Below, one piece after another: positions 1 through 5,147 of a stretch of DNA of 6,875 nucleotides (positions are counted from its first letter, which is position 1; every line of letters starts with the position of its first letter). The stretch comes from Prevotellaceae bacterium (GTDB lineage: Bacteria > Bacteroidota > Bacteroidia > Bacteroidales > UBA932). Below the pieces are notes generated by a model. It was not told the DNA's origin. It did no database searches and was given only the letters and a program-made list of their open reading frames with translations. The stretch covers positions 1-6,875 of the forward strand of contig JAITQP010000108.1 of assembly GCA_031288885.1 (NCBI GenBank). The letters run 5' to 3'. A program made the position numbers and the translations under genes.

Positions 1-2
1 TT

Positions 3-30
3 CGAGCGTTCCCTTTGGAGAAAACGCTCG
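3..30. other. Stem-loop (8-bp perfect arms)
   Basis: CGAGCGTT (3-10) and AACGCTCG (23-30) are exact inverted repeats separated by 12 bases. No U-tract follows on either strand, so this is not a classic intrinsic terminator by itself. It is the outermost of three hairpins packed into the first 93 bases and may be part of a transcript 3' end or of a gene lying to the left of the window. Confidence 0.5.
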
Positions 31-33
31 CTG

Positions 34-56
34 TGTGCCGGTGAACTCACCGCACA
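34..56. other. Stem-loop with one bulged C
   Basis: TGTG plus CGGTG (34-43, C38 bulged) pairs with CACCGCACA (48-56) around a four-base AACT loop. It lies directly against the A7 run at 56-62, which separates it from the next hairpin. Read on the minus strand it follows the U-tract of the 61-93 terminator and would form only in read-through RNA. Its role is unknown. Confidence 0.45.
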
Positions 57-93
57 AAAAAACCGCGGCATGCAAAAAAAACATGTCGCGGTT
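56..93 (-). terminator. Rho-independent terminator, minus strand
   Basis: Arms at 61-72 and 82-93 form a 12-bp stem with one position that is a mismatch in DNA and G-U in plus-strand RNA. The loop is a nine-base A-rich (plus) or U-rich (minus) stretch. Read on the minus strand, the stem runs straight into seven T residues (complement of A56-A62), the expected layout of an intrinsic terminator. On the plus strand no T-run follows. It could end minus-strand transcripts that pass the stem-loop at 575-609, since no other minus-strand gene is visible between them. Confidence 0.5.
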
Positions 94-97
94 GTAG

Positions 98-125
98 TTG
101 AAAATTGAAATATATTTGCTATAAT
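98..125 (+). promoter_or_regulatory. Possible promoter ahead of the TG tract
   Basis: TTGAAA at 98-103 and TATAAT at 120-125, spaced by 16 bases, resemble a sigma-70 promoter. TATATTTG at 111-118 also fits the Bacteroidetes -7 pattern TAnnTTTG. Transcription from here would run through the (TG)41 tract, but no plus-strand gene lies downstream before the convergent operon end. AT-rich intergenic DNA often yields such matches by chance. Confidence 0.2.
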
Positions 126-144
126 ACGCGCGGGCGCGATTATA
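120..144. repeat. GC-cored near-palindrome
   Basis: TATAAT-A-CGCGC (120-131) is mirrored by GCGCG-ATTATA (134-144) as an inverted repeat with one unpaired A at 126 and two central G residues. The core is mostly alternating purine and pyrimidine. It sits six bases before the TG tract, so the pair could form a continuous structure-prone (cruciform or Z-DNA) segment. Protein binding is possible but not shown. Confidence 0.5.
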
Positions 145-147
145 AGA

Positions 148-233
<86 letters not shown>

Positions 234-239
234 TATTTC

Positions 240-277
240 AATTAGGAATTGAGAATTACGAACTAGGAATTGCGCAA
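240..277. repeat. Degenerate heptanucleotide repeat, tract A
   Basis: Five consecutive seven-base units read TAGGAAT, TGAGAAT, TACGAAC, TAGGAAT, TGCGCAA (243-277), preceded by a partial unit. The consensus is close to TRNGAAT. The tract starts nine bases after the TG microsatellite. Its units resemble those in front of the radical SAM gene at 5105-5147 when that tract is read on the minus strand, which suggests one dispersed repeat family in this genome. Confidence 0.55.
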
Positions 278-574
278 AGCGTGTGGGCGGGCACGGAGTT
301 ACAGCCGTCATTTTACGCGTCATCGTCATTTCTGGTGCACTCGTCGTCCCGAGTAGAGCGAGAGAGTTTACCGCATACCAACTTTCACTCCAACCAAGGT
401 TTAAAACCCTATTTGGGTTAGCTGGAGCTGCCAAATGATTTTGCACACAGCAGTAAAAATTATGTTGTGATATGCACCACATAGCGTTATTGATATTAAC
501 GGCAGCAAAAGTAAACAAAATTTTCGAAAGTTGTTCCAGCGCTTGCTTTAAATTTGAAAATGTTTTTTTTCGAA
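278..574. other. Non-coding interval, no gene recognised
   Basis: No convincing coding region, tRNA or known RNA was recognised here. It includes a small inverted repeat AACCC-TATTT-GGGTT (405-419) and an A/T-rich right half. Bases 345-364, with CCCGAG and AGCGAG, loosely resemble the dispersed repeats of the GTCATCCCGAG...AGCGAG type seen in many bacterial genomes. That match is weak and comes from memory. Confidence 0.4.
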
Positions 575-609
575 TAACATAGCACGCTGAATATCAGCGT
601 GCTATGTTA
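575..609 (-). terminator. Perfect 16-bp stem-loop behind the operon
   Basis: A 16-base arm (575-590) is repeated exactly inverted at 594-609 around a three-base ATA loop. It begins 24 bases beyond the stop codon of the permuted-papain lipoprotein gene, the natural place for an operon terminator or 3'-end stabiliser. On the minus strand it is followed by TTCG and then eight A residues, so it lacks the U-tract of a canonical intrinsic terminator. A 3' RNA-protecting stem, a Rho-assisted end, or a DNA-binding palindrome are all possible. The hairpin itself is certain; its function is inferred. Confidence 0.6.
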
Positions 610-633
610 CACCACCCGTTAATAAAAAAGCGT

Positions 634-1260
634 CTAATTTGCGCTGCTACGCAGCTCTATTTTCTCCGACCTCGATAATCCGCTCGGGTTGCAGCCGAGT
701 TCGCCCTCGGGAATGGGTGCGTTTAGCCGCCGGTAGTGCTCCACCCACTCCTCCGGAAACTCGCCGGTTGCCGCCACCTTAAAGGTCATGGGCTCCAGCG
801 AAAAGAAAGGCGTTCCGCCGTTGGCAAACAAAAAAGCGTCGTAAATGAGCTCCGAGCAGTAGTACTTTCCGTTGTCGTACAGGTAAAAGCTGTCGTAGGG
901 CGTGCCGATTTGCCGCAGGGCAAACGCCACCGCCTCCGGAATGAGGGGCCTGTGCTCCTCCTTCACCCTGCCCACCGCGGCAATGGCTCCCCGCGCTGCA
1001 AAGCTGTCTATGGGGGTGAGGCGCACCCCTCTTCCCGCCGCCTCTACCACCCACAGGCCTCCGCAGCTGTCGGGCACAACCATTCCTACGTGCGAAAAGC
1101 TGCGCCCATTGGCGCCTTTCGTAACCTCCTTGATGGCGCCGCTCAAGCCGCCGCTGTTATCCTGAAACAGCAGGTCGCCGGCTTGCAGCGCGTAGTCCGG
1201 CGTGCCGCTGCAGCCGTACAGCAGCAGCACAAGTGATAGTAACGTTACTATTGTTTTCAT
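634..1260 (-). CDS. Lipoprotein, YiiX/YebB-like permuted papain-like hydrolase
   Basis: This is a 208-aa exported protein. Residues 1-16 are a lysine-led hydrophobic signal ending LLYGC, so Cys17 is the likely lipidated residue; Tyr at -2 is unusual for a lipobox. The mature part shows the order expected for the circularly permuted NlpC/P60-like family (YiiX, YaeF, YebB): a GDLLF entry strand at 28-32, FSHVGMV with probable catalytic His57, WVVEA with Glu73, a GTPYD segment at 119-123, and KYYCSELIYDAF with probable nucleophile Cys135. Family members are putative cysteine amidases or hydrolases, mostly with unknown substrates; peptide, peptidoglycan or lipid amide bonds are the candidates. 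The ATG is only 18 bases behind the receptor stop, so the gene is probably co-transcribed with it and acts in the envelope. The family call is strong; the substrate and link to the receptor are inference. Confidence 0.85.
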   Translation of the reverse strand: MKTIVTLLSLVLLLYGCSGTPDYALQAGDLLFQDNSGGLSGAIKEVTKGANGRSFSHVGMVVPDSCGGLWVVEAAGRGVRLTPIDSFAARGAIAAVGRVKEEHRPLIPEAVAFALRQIGTPYDSFYLYDNGKYYCSELIYDAFLFANGGTPFFSLEPMTFKVAATGEFPEEWVEHYRRLNAPIPEGELGCNPSGLSRSEKIELRSSAN

Positions 1261-1278
1261 GTGGTCAATGTTTAGTGG

Positions 1279-3276
1279 TTAATTAATTTTTACGGTAATC
1301 CCCGCTTTTACCCACCGCCCGGGCTGCGGAATGTACCCAAAATCGGAGTGGGTAGCGTTAAACAGGTTGGTTGCCTCTGTAAAAATGTTGTAGCGCTTTG
1401 CCTCCCAGTATATTTTTAAGTCGCAGAGCCAAAAGGGGTCGTAGCCTCCGGCGCGCTGCTGGGATAGCACCTGCCACGACGCCGCCAGCTGCCGCCAAAT
1501 GCCGTGCTGCAGCGTTGCCGTGAGGCGGTGGCTTAGCTGCTCTATGATGTAGCTCTTTGTTTCTGCCTGCTCGCTGGGCGTTGCGTGCAGGTAGGTGTAG
1601 CCGATGGCAATTTTTTTTAACACCTGCCCTTGCGGCGCGTACTCGGCTTGGAGGTTTACGCCGGAGGTGGCAACGTTGGTGATGTTTTGCGCGTACCAAA
1701 TGCTGTCGGACGTATTAAGCAGCCAGTTGATGATGTTGTAGCCGTAGCGGTAAAATCCCGTTGCCGAGGCGCGCCACGTCTGCTCACGGTAGCGCAGGCC
1801 AAGCTCTCCGGTAACGGCCTCCTCCGGCTTTAGGTTGATGTTGCCCTTTTGTTTGCCAACGTTATAGTACAAATCGGTGAACGTCGGCAGGCGGTAGTCG
1901 TTGCTTGCGGCTGCGCTGAGCTGCCACGCGGGGGCGAGGTCGTAGGCAACGTTTCCGCCGGCGTATGCGCGGAAGCCAAAGTCGTTGTTGCCGGCGCCCA
2001 TTACCCCAAGCGTGGCGTGAAATTTTTGCACGTGAAAGGCGTGCTGCAGGGAGGCGGAGTAGTGCTCCCGCGCCTTTTCGCGCGTGTAGAAAATATCGTT
2101 TTCCCCCTTCACGGCGATGGGGGTTTGCATTGTCTCGCCTAAGGTGTTGCTGTAAATATGCTCGTAGCGGTAGCTGAAGCCGGCGGTGGTTGTGCCGAGC
2201 TTTCCGGAGCGGGTGAGCTGCGCCAGCGCGCCTGCAATATCGGTTCGGTGGTAGTTGTGTCCGGTGTACCAGCTGGGCGGGTTGATGTGGTAGAGGTCGT
2301 ATTGGTCTTGGTGCTGCCGGTGGTGGAGCGTCAGGGCAGCGCCCCAATTTCCTTTTTCAATATCGTAGCGCAGGCTGGAGAGGAACGTTCGCGTATGCTC
2401 GTGCTGGTAGGGGTAGTCGGCGCCGTAGAAGCTGTGCGCCCCAAAGTCTTTGTTCTGGTAGCCAAATTGTCCGCTAAGGCCGCCGCTCTTTGGGGTGGCG
2501 TAGCGCAGCTGCGCGTACACGTTGTCCACGTCAAAATCGGTGTTGTCGGTATACCCGTCGCTCTTGCTTTTGTTGGCCGATACTGTTGCGCGAAGCCCCT
2601 TGGCGGCAACGTTGCCCGCCGCGCTGTAGCTTTGGTAGTTGTGCATACCCCCTATGGCGCCGGCGGAAACGCCCGTTTGGTTTTCCAGCTTTGTAATGAT
2701 GTTGATAGCGCCGCTGTAGGTAACCGCGCCCATAGTCCACGCGCCGGGGCCTTGCAGCACCTCTATGCGCTGCACGTCTTCGAGGTTAACGGGGATGTTT
2801 AGGGAGTGGTGACCGGTTTGCGGGTCGGTAATGTTTACGCCGTTGAGGAGGACGACCGTTTGGTCAAAGGTGCCGCCGCGAAAGGAGACGTCGGCCTGCA
2901 CGTTGTTGCTGCCGCGCGTTCTGACGTCAACGCCGTCAACGTAGCGCAGCAGGTCTTGGATATTCTGCACCGCCGCCCGCTCAATGTCGATGCGGGTAAT
3001 GACGGCGACCACGCGCGCAGGCTCGGCAATGGAGAGCGTTTTGTCGCCCGTGACCACAATTTCTTCTATCGGCACGGCGGGGGTTTCGTGCTCGCGCGCT
3101 ACCGCCTGCGCTGTTGTATCCTGCGCCGACACCTGCTGCGCGCTGAGCGTTACCAGCGACAAGCTCGTGGACAGCACGCCAATTTTTATTTGCCGGCCAA
3201 GGCTGTTGAATACGGCATAATTTTTGCGCGTCCACCGACGGAAGCATACAGGGTTTTTGGTGTTTTTGTTTCTCAT
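1279..3276 (-). CDS. TonB-dependent outer-membrane receptor (BtuB-like architecture)
   Basis: A 665-aa outer-membrane active transporter: the 22-strand-barrel family imports scarce ligands using energy passed on by TonB-ExbBD. A long export signal covers about residues 1-51 (likely cleavage after VSA). An EEIVVTG stretch at 71-77 fits a TonB box. The plug domain spans about 83-197, with LLRYVDGVDV, SFRGGTFDQTVVLLNG and the conserved ERIEVLQGP-type segment (169-177 here, with QRIEVLQGP) followed by SGAINIITK. The remainder is barrel, ending GRWVKAGITVKIN. It has no carboxypeptidase-regulatory-like N-terminal domain and no SusD neighbour, so it is not a SusC-type receptor. It resembles BtuB/FepA-size receptors, but no cobalamin riboswitch lies upstream, so a B12 role is unsupported. 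The N-terminus is unusual: FRRWTRKNYAVFNSLGR precedes the hydrophobic core, like an extended signal region. The ATG follows an A-rich leader typical of the phylum. No TAnnTTTG box appears between it and the upstream lipoprotein gene. Confidence 0.93.
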   Translation of the reverse strand: MRNKNTKNPVCFRRWTRKNYAVFNSLGRQIKIGVLSTSLSLVTLSAQQVSAQDTTAQAVAREHETPAVPIEEIVVTGDKTLSIAEPARVVAVITRIDIERAAVQNIQDLLRYVDGVDVRTRGSNNVQADVSFRGGTFDQTVVLLNGVNITDPQTGHHSLNIPVNLEDVQRIEVLQGPGAWTMGAVTYSGAINIITKLENQTGVSAGAIGGMHNYQSYSAAGNVAAKGLRATVSANKSKSDGYTDNTDFDVDNVYAQLRYATPKSGGLSGQFGYQNKDFGAHSFYGADYPYQHEHTRTFLSSLRYDIEKGNWGAALTLHHRQHQDQYDLYHINPPSWYTGHNYHRTDIAGALAQLTRSGKLGTTTAGFSYRYEHIYSNTLGETMQTPIAVKGENDIFYTREKAREHYSASLQHAFHVQKFHATLGVMGAGNNDFGFRAYAGGNVAYDLAPAWQLSAAASNDYRLPTFTDLYYNVGKQKGNINLKPEEAVTGELGLRYREQTWRASATGFYRYGYNIINWLLNTSDSIWYAQNITNVATSGVNLQAEYAPQGQVLKKIAIGYTYLHATPSEQAETKSYIIEQLSHRLTATLQHGIWRQLAASWQVLSQQRAGGYDPFWLCDLKIYWEAKRYNIFTEATNLFNATHSDFGYIPQPGRWVKAGITVKIN

Positions 3277-3330
3277 GTTTTTTTTGTTTTTTTTGTTGAA
3301 CGAATAAATAAATAAAATAGTTATTAACTA

Positions 3331-3457
3331 TTAGTGATTAGTGATTAGTGATTAGTTGATAACTCATAACTCATAACTCATAACTCATAGCTCATACACT
3401 CATAGCTAATAACTTATAGCTAATAACTAATAGCTAATAGCTAATAGCTAATAGCTC
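3331..3457. repeat. Heptanucleotide tandem repeat, tract B (about 18 units)
   Basis: About eighteen head-to-tail units of seven bases (one is eight) run without a break. Three are TTAGTGA (3331-3351), then a transition unit, four ATAACTC (3359-3386), then mixed units, and mostly ATAGCTA (3402-3450), ending in ATAGCTC. The period is strict while the unit drifts in blocks, showing local amplification. The tract occupies most of the space between the 221-aa lipoprotein gene and the TonB receptor, and its last unit overlaps the lipoprotein's TGA stop (3456-3458). Heptanucleotide short tandem repeats are well known from cyanobacteria (STRR), and similar ones occur elsewhere. Length change here would alter the receptor's leader or the operon spacing but no reading frame. 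Confidence 0.93.
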
Positions 3458-4121
3458 ATCTTATGTTATTATCAAAGGTTGTGCTGTATCCTCCGCTAAA
3501 CAGGATATCGAACCGCCCGTCGCTCACCTTCACGCTGGCGCCATCGAGCGTTTCGCCGCTTAGCTCAAACGTTCCGGAGAGGGTCACGCCGCGCAGCTTT
3601 TCGTCGGGGCCGAAGCCGGTGTATATAGCTCGGCTGCGCTTAATGTCGAGCGAAGCTGACGAGGCGTTTTTTACATCTGCATATGCGCCTGTAGCAATCT
3701 CGGCAGAAAGGTTGCCTTTTTGCGTGGAGTACTGCTTACCGTTGAGGTTTAGTAGCTCCTGAAGGGAGTCAATCGCTACATTTTGAAGGGTGAAGAAGAT
3801 GTCGACTGCCCACATGTCGAGCGCTTTCATGCCGTTCAGGGAGAGCTTAACGTTGTTGCCTTGCTTTGTAACGAGTGCGCTGGGCGAGGAGTAGAGCATC
3901 CAGAGGTCGTTGAGCACGGCATCCCTATCCCTATCCTTGATGGTTGTGGTAAAACGCGCTCCGCCCGTATTGTAGCCGTACTCCGTGTAGTCGGGTAGGG
4001 TGTTGTAGGAGAAGCTGGAGACGTGAAACTCGGCCTCGTTGGGAGCGCTGCAATTAGTCAGGGTAAGCAGCGCCGGTAGCGCTAACCATGCGGCAGAAAA
4101 TTTGGGGAGCATATTTTTCAT
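3456..4121 (-). CDS. Lipoprotein of unknown function
   Basis: A 221-aa protein that I do not recognise. Residues 1-23 form a basic, hydrophobic signal ending LLTLTNC, so Cys24 is the probable lipid attachment site; Asn at -1 is non-canonical but the position and following acidic residues fit an exported Bacteroidetes lipoprotein. The mature part is polar, rich in Ser, Thr, Asn and alternating hydrophobic residues, suggesting mostly beta structure, with a short DRDRD run (coded by a CCCTAT hexamer repeat near 3922-3938). Its C-terminal third alternates strand-like segments (VTLSGTFELSG, ASVKVSDGRFDILFSGGY). It starts 12 bases after the stop of the beta-barrel candidate and precedes the receptor, so a ligand-binding or accessory surface role is plausible. 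It does not resemble HmuY or SusD. Confidence 0.75.
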   Translation of the reverse strand: MKNMLPKFSAAWLALPALLTLTNCSAPNEAEFHVSSFSYNTLPDYTEYGYNTGGARFTTTIKDRDRDAVLNDLWMLYSSPSALVTKQGNNVKLSLNGMKALDMWAVDIFFTLQNVAIDSLQELLNLNGKQYSTQKGNLSAEIATGAYADVKNASSASLDIKRSRAIYTGFGPDEKLRGVTLSGTFELSGETLDGASVKVSDGRFDILFSGGYSTTFDNNIR

Positions 4122-4133
4122 TTGCGTAAATTT

Positions 4134-4946
4134 TTATCGTTTTATGCCGTAAAATATGGAAAGCGGCGCGCAGACCGCTATTCGGGCGGTAAACCCCATG
4201 CCGGTGTGGAGAAAGCTCACCGCGCCGTTGTCGAGCATGAAGGGGACGCCGATTTCTACCCTGAAGTTGGGGCTGCTGTCGCTGCCCCAGCGAATGCCTA
4301 CCACCGCAGCCGCGTCAATAAAGAGCGAGCTGGCCCCCTTAAAGTACTCCTCCGACAGCCAGCGCTTGACGTCCGCCGGCGTTTTTGCGTCCACCGTCAG
4401 CTTTGTAGCGGAGCTCACGCTGAAGCTCGCCATTGCGCTGCCCTTGAGGTAAAACCCAAAATCCTGCTCGCTCACCATCGCCACGGCCACCTCCGCGGGG
4501 ATGCTGATGAACGTAGAGCTCGTCCTCACGTCGCCTATGGAGGTGTAGTGCACCTTGTCGGCGCTCTCCTCATCAATAATGTACACAGTGCCTTGGTTTA
4601 AGGGGAAGCCAAACAGGTAGGAGTTGAGCTGTGAAGCGTAAAGCCCCGTGGCGAGCATCAGGCGCATGCCGAAAAAATTCTTCTCAACCAGCGCGCCGGC
4701 GTGGAAGACGTTGACGGCAGGCGCAAGGTTTTGGGTGCTACGGAAATCCTTGGGGCTCGCCGGCGAGGCTGTGTACCAGCGGCAGCCTGCGGTAAACCCT
4801 ACCTGCACGCTCTTGTCCGGCACGTACACGCGGTAAAAGTAGCTTTCGTGGTCAGCATCATAACCCTTCGGATTATTGCTCTCACCCCACGCTGCATGCG
4901 CGCAGCAAAGTAGCCCTAACGTAAACACCCTGCCAGCTTGCTTCAT
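4134..4946 (-). CDS. Exported protein, candidate outer-membrane beta-barrel
   Basis: A 270-aa protein, first gene of the minus-strand operon. A signal peptide of about 21 residues (MKQAGRVFTLGLLCCAHAAWG) ends with AWG before Glu22, acceptable for signal peptidase I; the paired Cys14-Cys15 do not make a good lipobox. The body contains repeated segments of alternating hydrophobic and polar residues separated by charged turns (for example VQVGFTAGCRWYT, FFGMRLMLATGLYA, DFGFYLKGSAMASFSVSS, FIDAAAVVGIRWG, NFRVEIGVPFML, GMGFTARIAVCAPL), the pattern of a small outer-membrane barrel of about 8-12 strands. It ends in SIFYGIKR rather than a terminal aromatic. No family could be named. The start is supported by a promoter whose expected initiation point lies about 16 bases upstream, giving a very short leader. 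Confidence 0.7.
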   Translation of the reverse strand: MKQAGRVFTLGLLCCAHAAWGESNNPKGYDADHESYFYRVYVPDKSVQVGFTAGCRWYTASPASPKDFRSTQNLAPAVNVFHAGALVEKNFFGMRLMLATGLYASQLNSYLFGFPLNQGTVYIIDEESADKVHYTSIGDVRTSSTFISIPAEVAVAMVSEQDFGFYLKGSAMASFSVSSATKLTVDAKTPADVKRWLSEEYFKGASSLFIDAAAVVGIRWGSDSSPNFRVEIGVPFMLDNGAVSFLHTGMGFTARIAVCAPLSIFYGIKR

Positions 4947-4967
4947 TTAGTTGATATTATTTCGCTA

Positions 4968-5002
4968 CAAAGTTAGCACAAAAAGTGGAATTAGTACAAA
5001 AA
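4968..5002 (-). promoter_or_regulatory. Bacteroidetes-type promoter of the minus-strand operon
   Basis: On the minus strand a -7 box TAACTTTG (4975-4968) matches TAnnTTTG exactly. A TTTTTG (5002-4997) lies 21 bases before it and can serve as the -33 TTTG element. The predicted start is near 4961-4963, about 16 bases before the ATG at 4946. The -33 element lies inside the second copy of an 18-bp tandem duplication and the -7 box overlaps the first. Confidence 0.6.
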
Positions 5003-5008
5003 GTGGAA
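4973..5008. repeat. 18-bp tandem duplication in the divergent promoter
   Basis: TTAGCACAAAAAGTGGAA (4973-4990) is followed immediately by the same 18 bases with one change, C to T at the fifth position (4991-5008). The duplication covers the core of the minus-strand promoter. It could be a pair of regulator half-sites spaced nearly two helical turns apart, or a duplicated -33 element that gives the polymerase two registers. The repeat is certain; the function is not. Confidence 0.85.
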
Positions 5009-5070
5009 ATTTAATCGGAGAGGTTAAAGAATTTCGCGCGATTTCTGTGAGCTGATTTACCGGATTTTGC

Positions 5071-5078
5071 TAACTTTG
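5071..5078 (+). promoter_or_regulatory. -7 box of the radical SAM gene promoter
   Basis: TAACTTTG at 5071-5078 matches the Bacteroidetes -7 consensus and is identical to the box of the divergent operon. The start would fall near 5083-5086, giving a leader of roughly 57 bases before the TTG at 5142. No good TTTG -33 element is seen at the usual distance. Its position argues against translation beginning at the in-frame TTG codons 5067, 5076 or 5082, which lie within or before the expected transcription start. Confidence 0.5.
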
Positions 5079-5104
5079 CACTTGCAACGCCTACGGCGCA
5101 GGGC

Positions 5105-5147
5105 ATTCTTATATTCTTACTTCTTAATTTTTAGTTCTCAGTTGATT
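5105..5147. repeat. Degenerate heptanucleotide repeat, tract C
   Basis: Seven-base units ATTCTTA, (one extra T), ATTCTTA, CTTCTTA, ATTTTTA, GTTCTCA, GTTGATT occupy 5105-5147. On the opposite strand they read TAAGAAT, TAAGAAG, TAAAAAT, TGAGAAC, close to the TRNGAAT units of tract A at 243-277. The tract forms the 5' leader of the radical SAM gene and its last unit contains the proposed TTG start codon. A copy-number change here would alter the leader and, if translation starts further upstream, the frame. Confidence 0.5.

Noticed and set aside
445..485. Imperfect inverted repeat around TGTTGTG / CACCACA
   Set aside because: The arms are short with an internal mismatch and AT-rich surroundings. 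It is not stronger than expected by chance in this interval.
736..1236. 166-aa plus-strand open frame opposite the papain-like lipoprotein
   Set aside because: It lies within a gene with a clear signal peptide and catalytic motifs, and shows no independent start signal or family match.
2158..2802. 214-aa plus-strand open frame opposite the TonB receptor
   Set aside because: It is antisense to the plug and barrel coding sequence. The Val/Ala/Gly-rich composition is that of a codon shadow rather than a protein.
3277..3455. Cobalamin riboswitch in front of the BtuB-like receptor
   Set aside because: The interval consists almost entirely of heptad repeats and an A/T-rich leader. No B12-box or multi-stem structure is visible, so B12 specificity and the symbol btuB were not assigned.
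3331..3457. CRISPR array
   Set aside because: The repeats are seven bases long and directly adjacent, with no spacers, so this is a simple tandem array.
3456..4121. HmuY-like haem-binding lipoprotein next to a receptor
   Set aside because: The size and position would fit, but the sequence shows no resemblance to HmuY that I can recognise, and no haem-linked gene is nearby.
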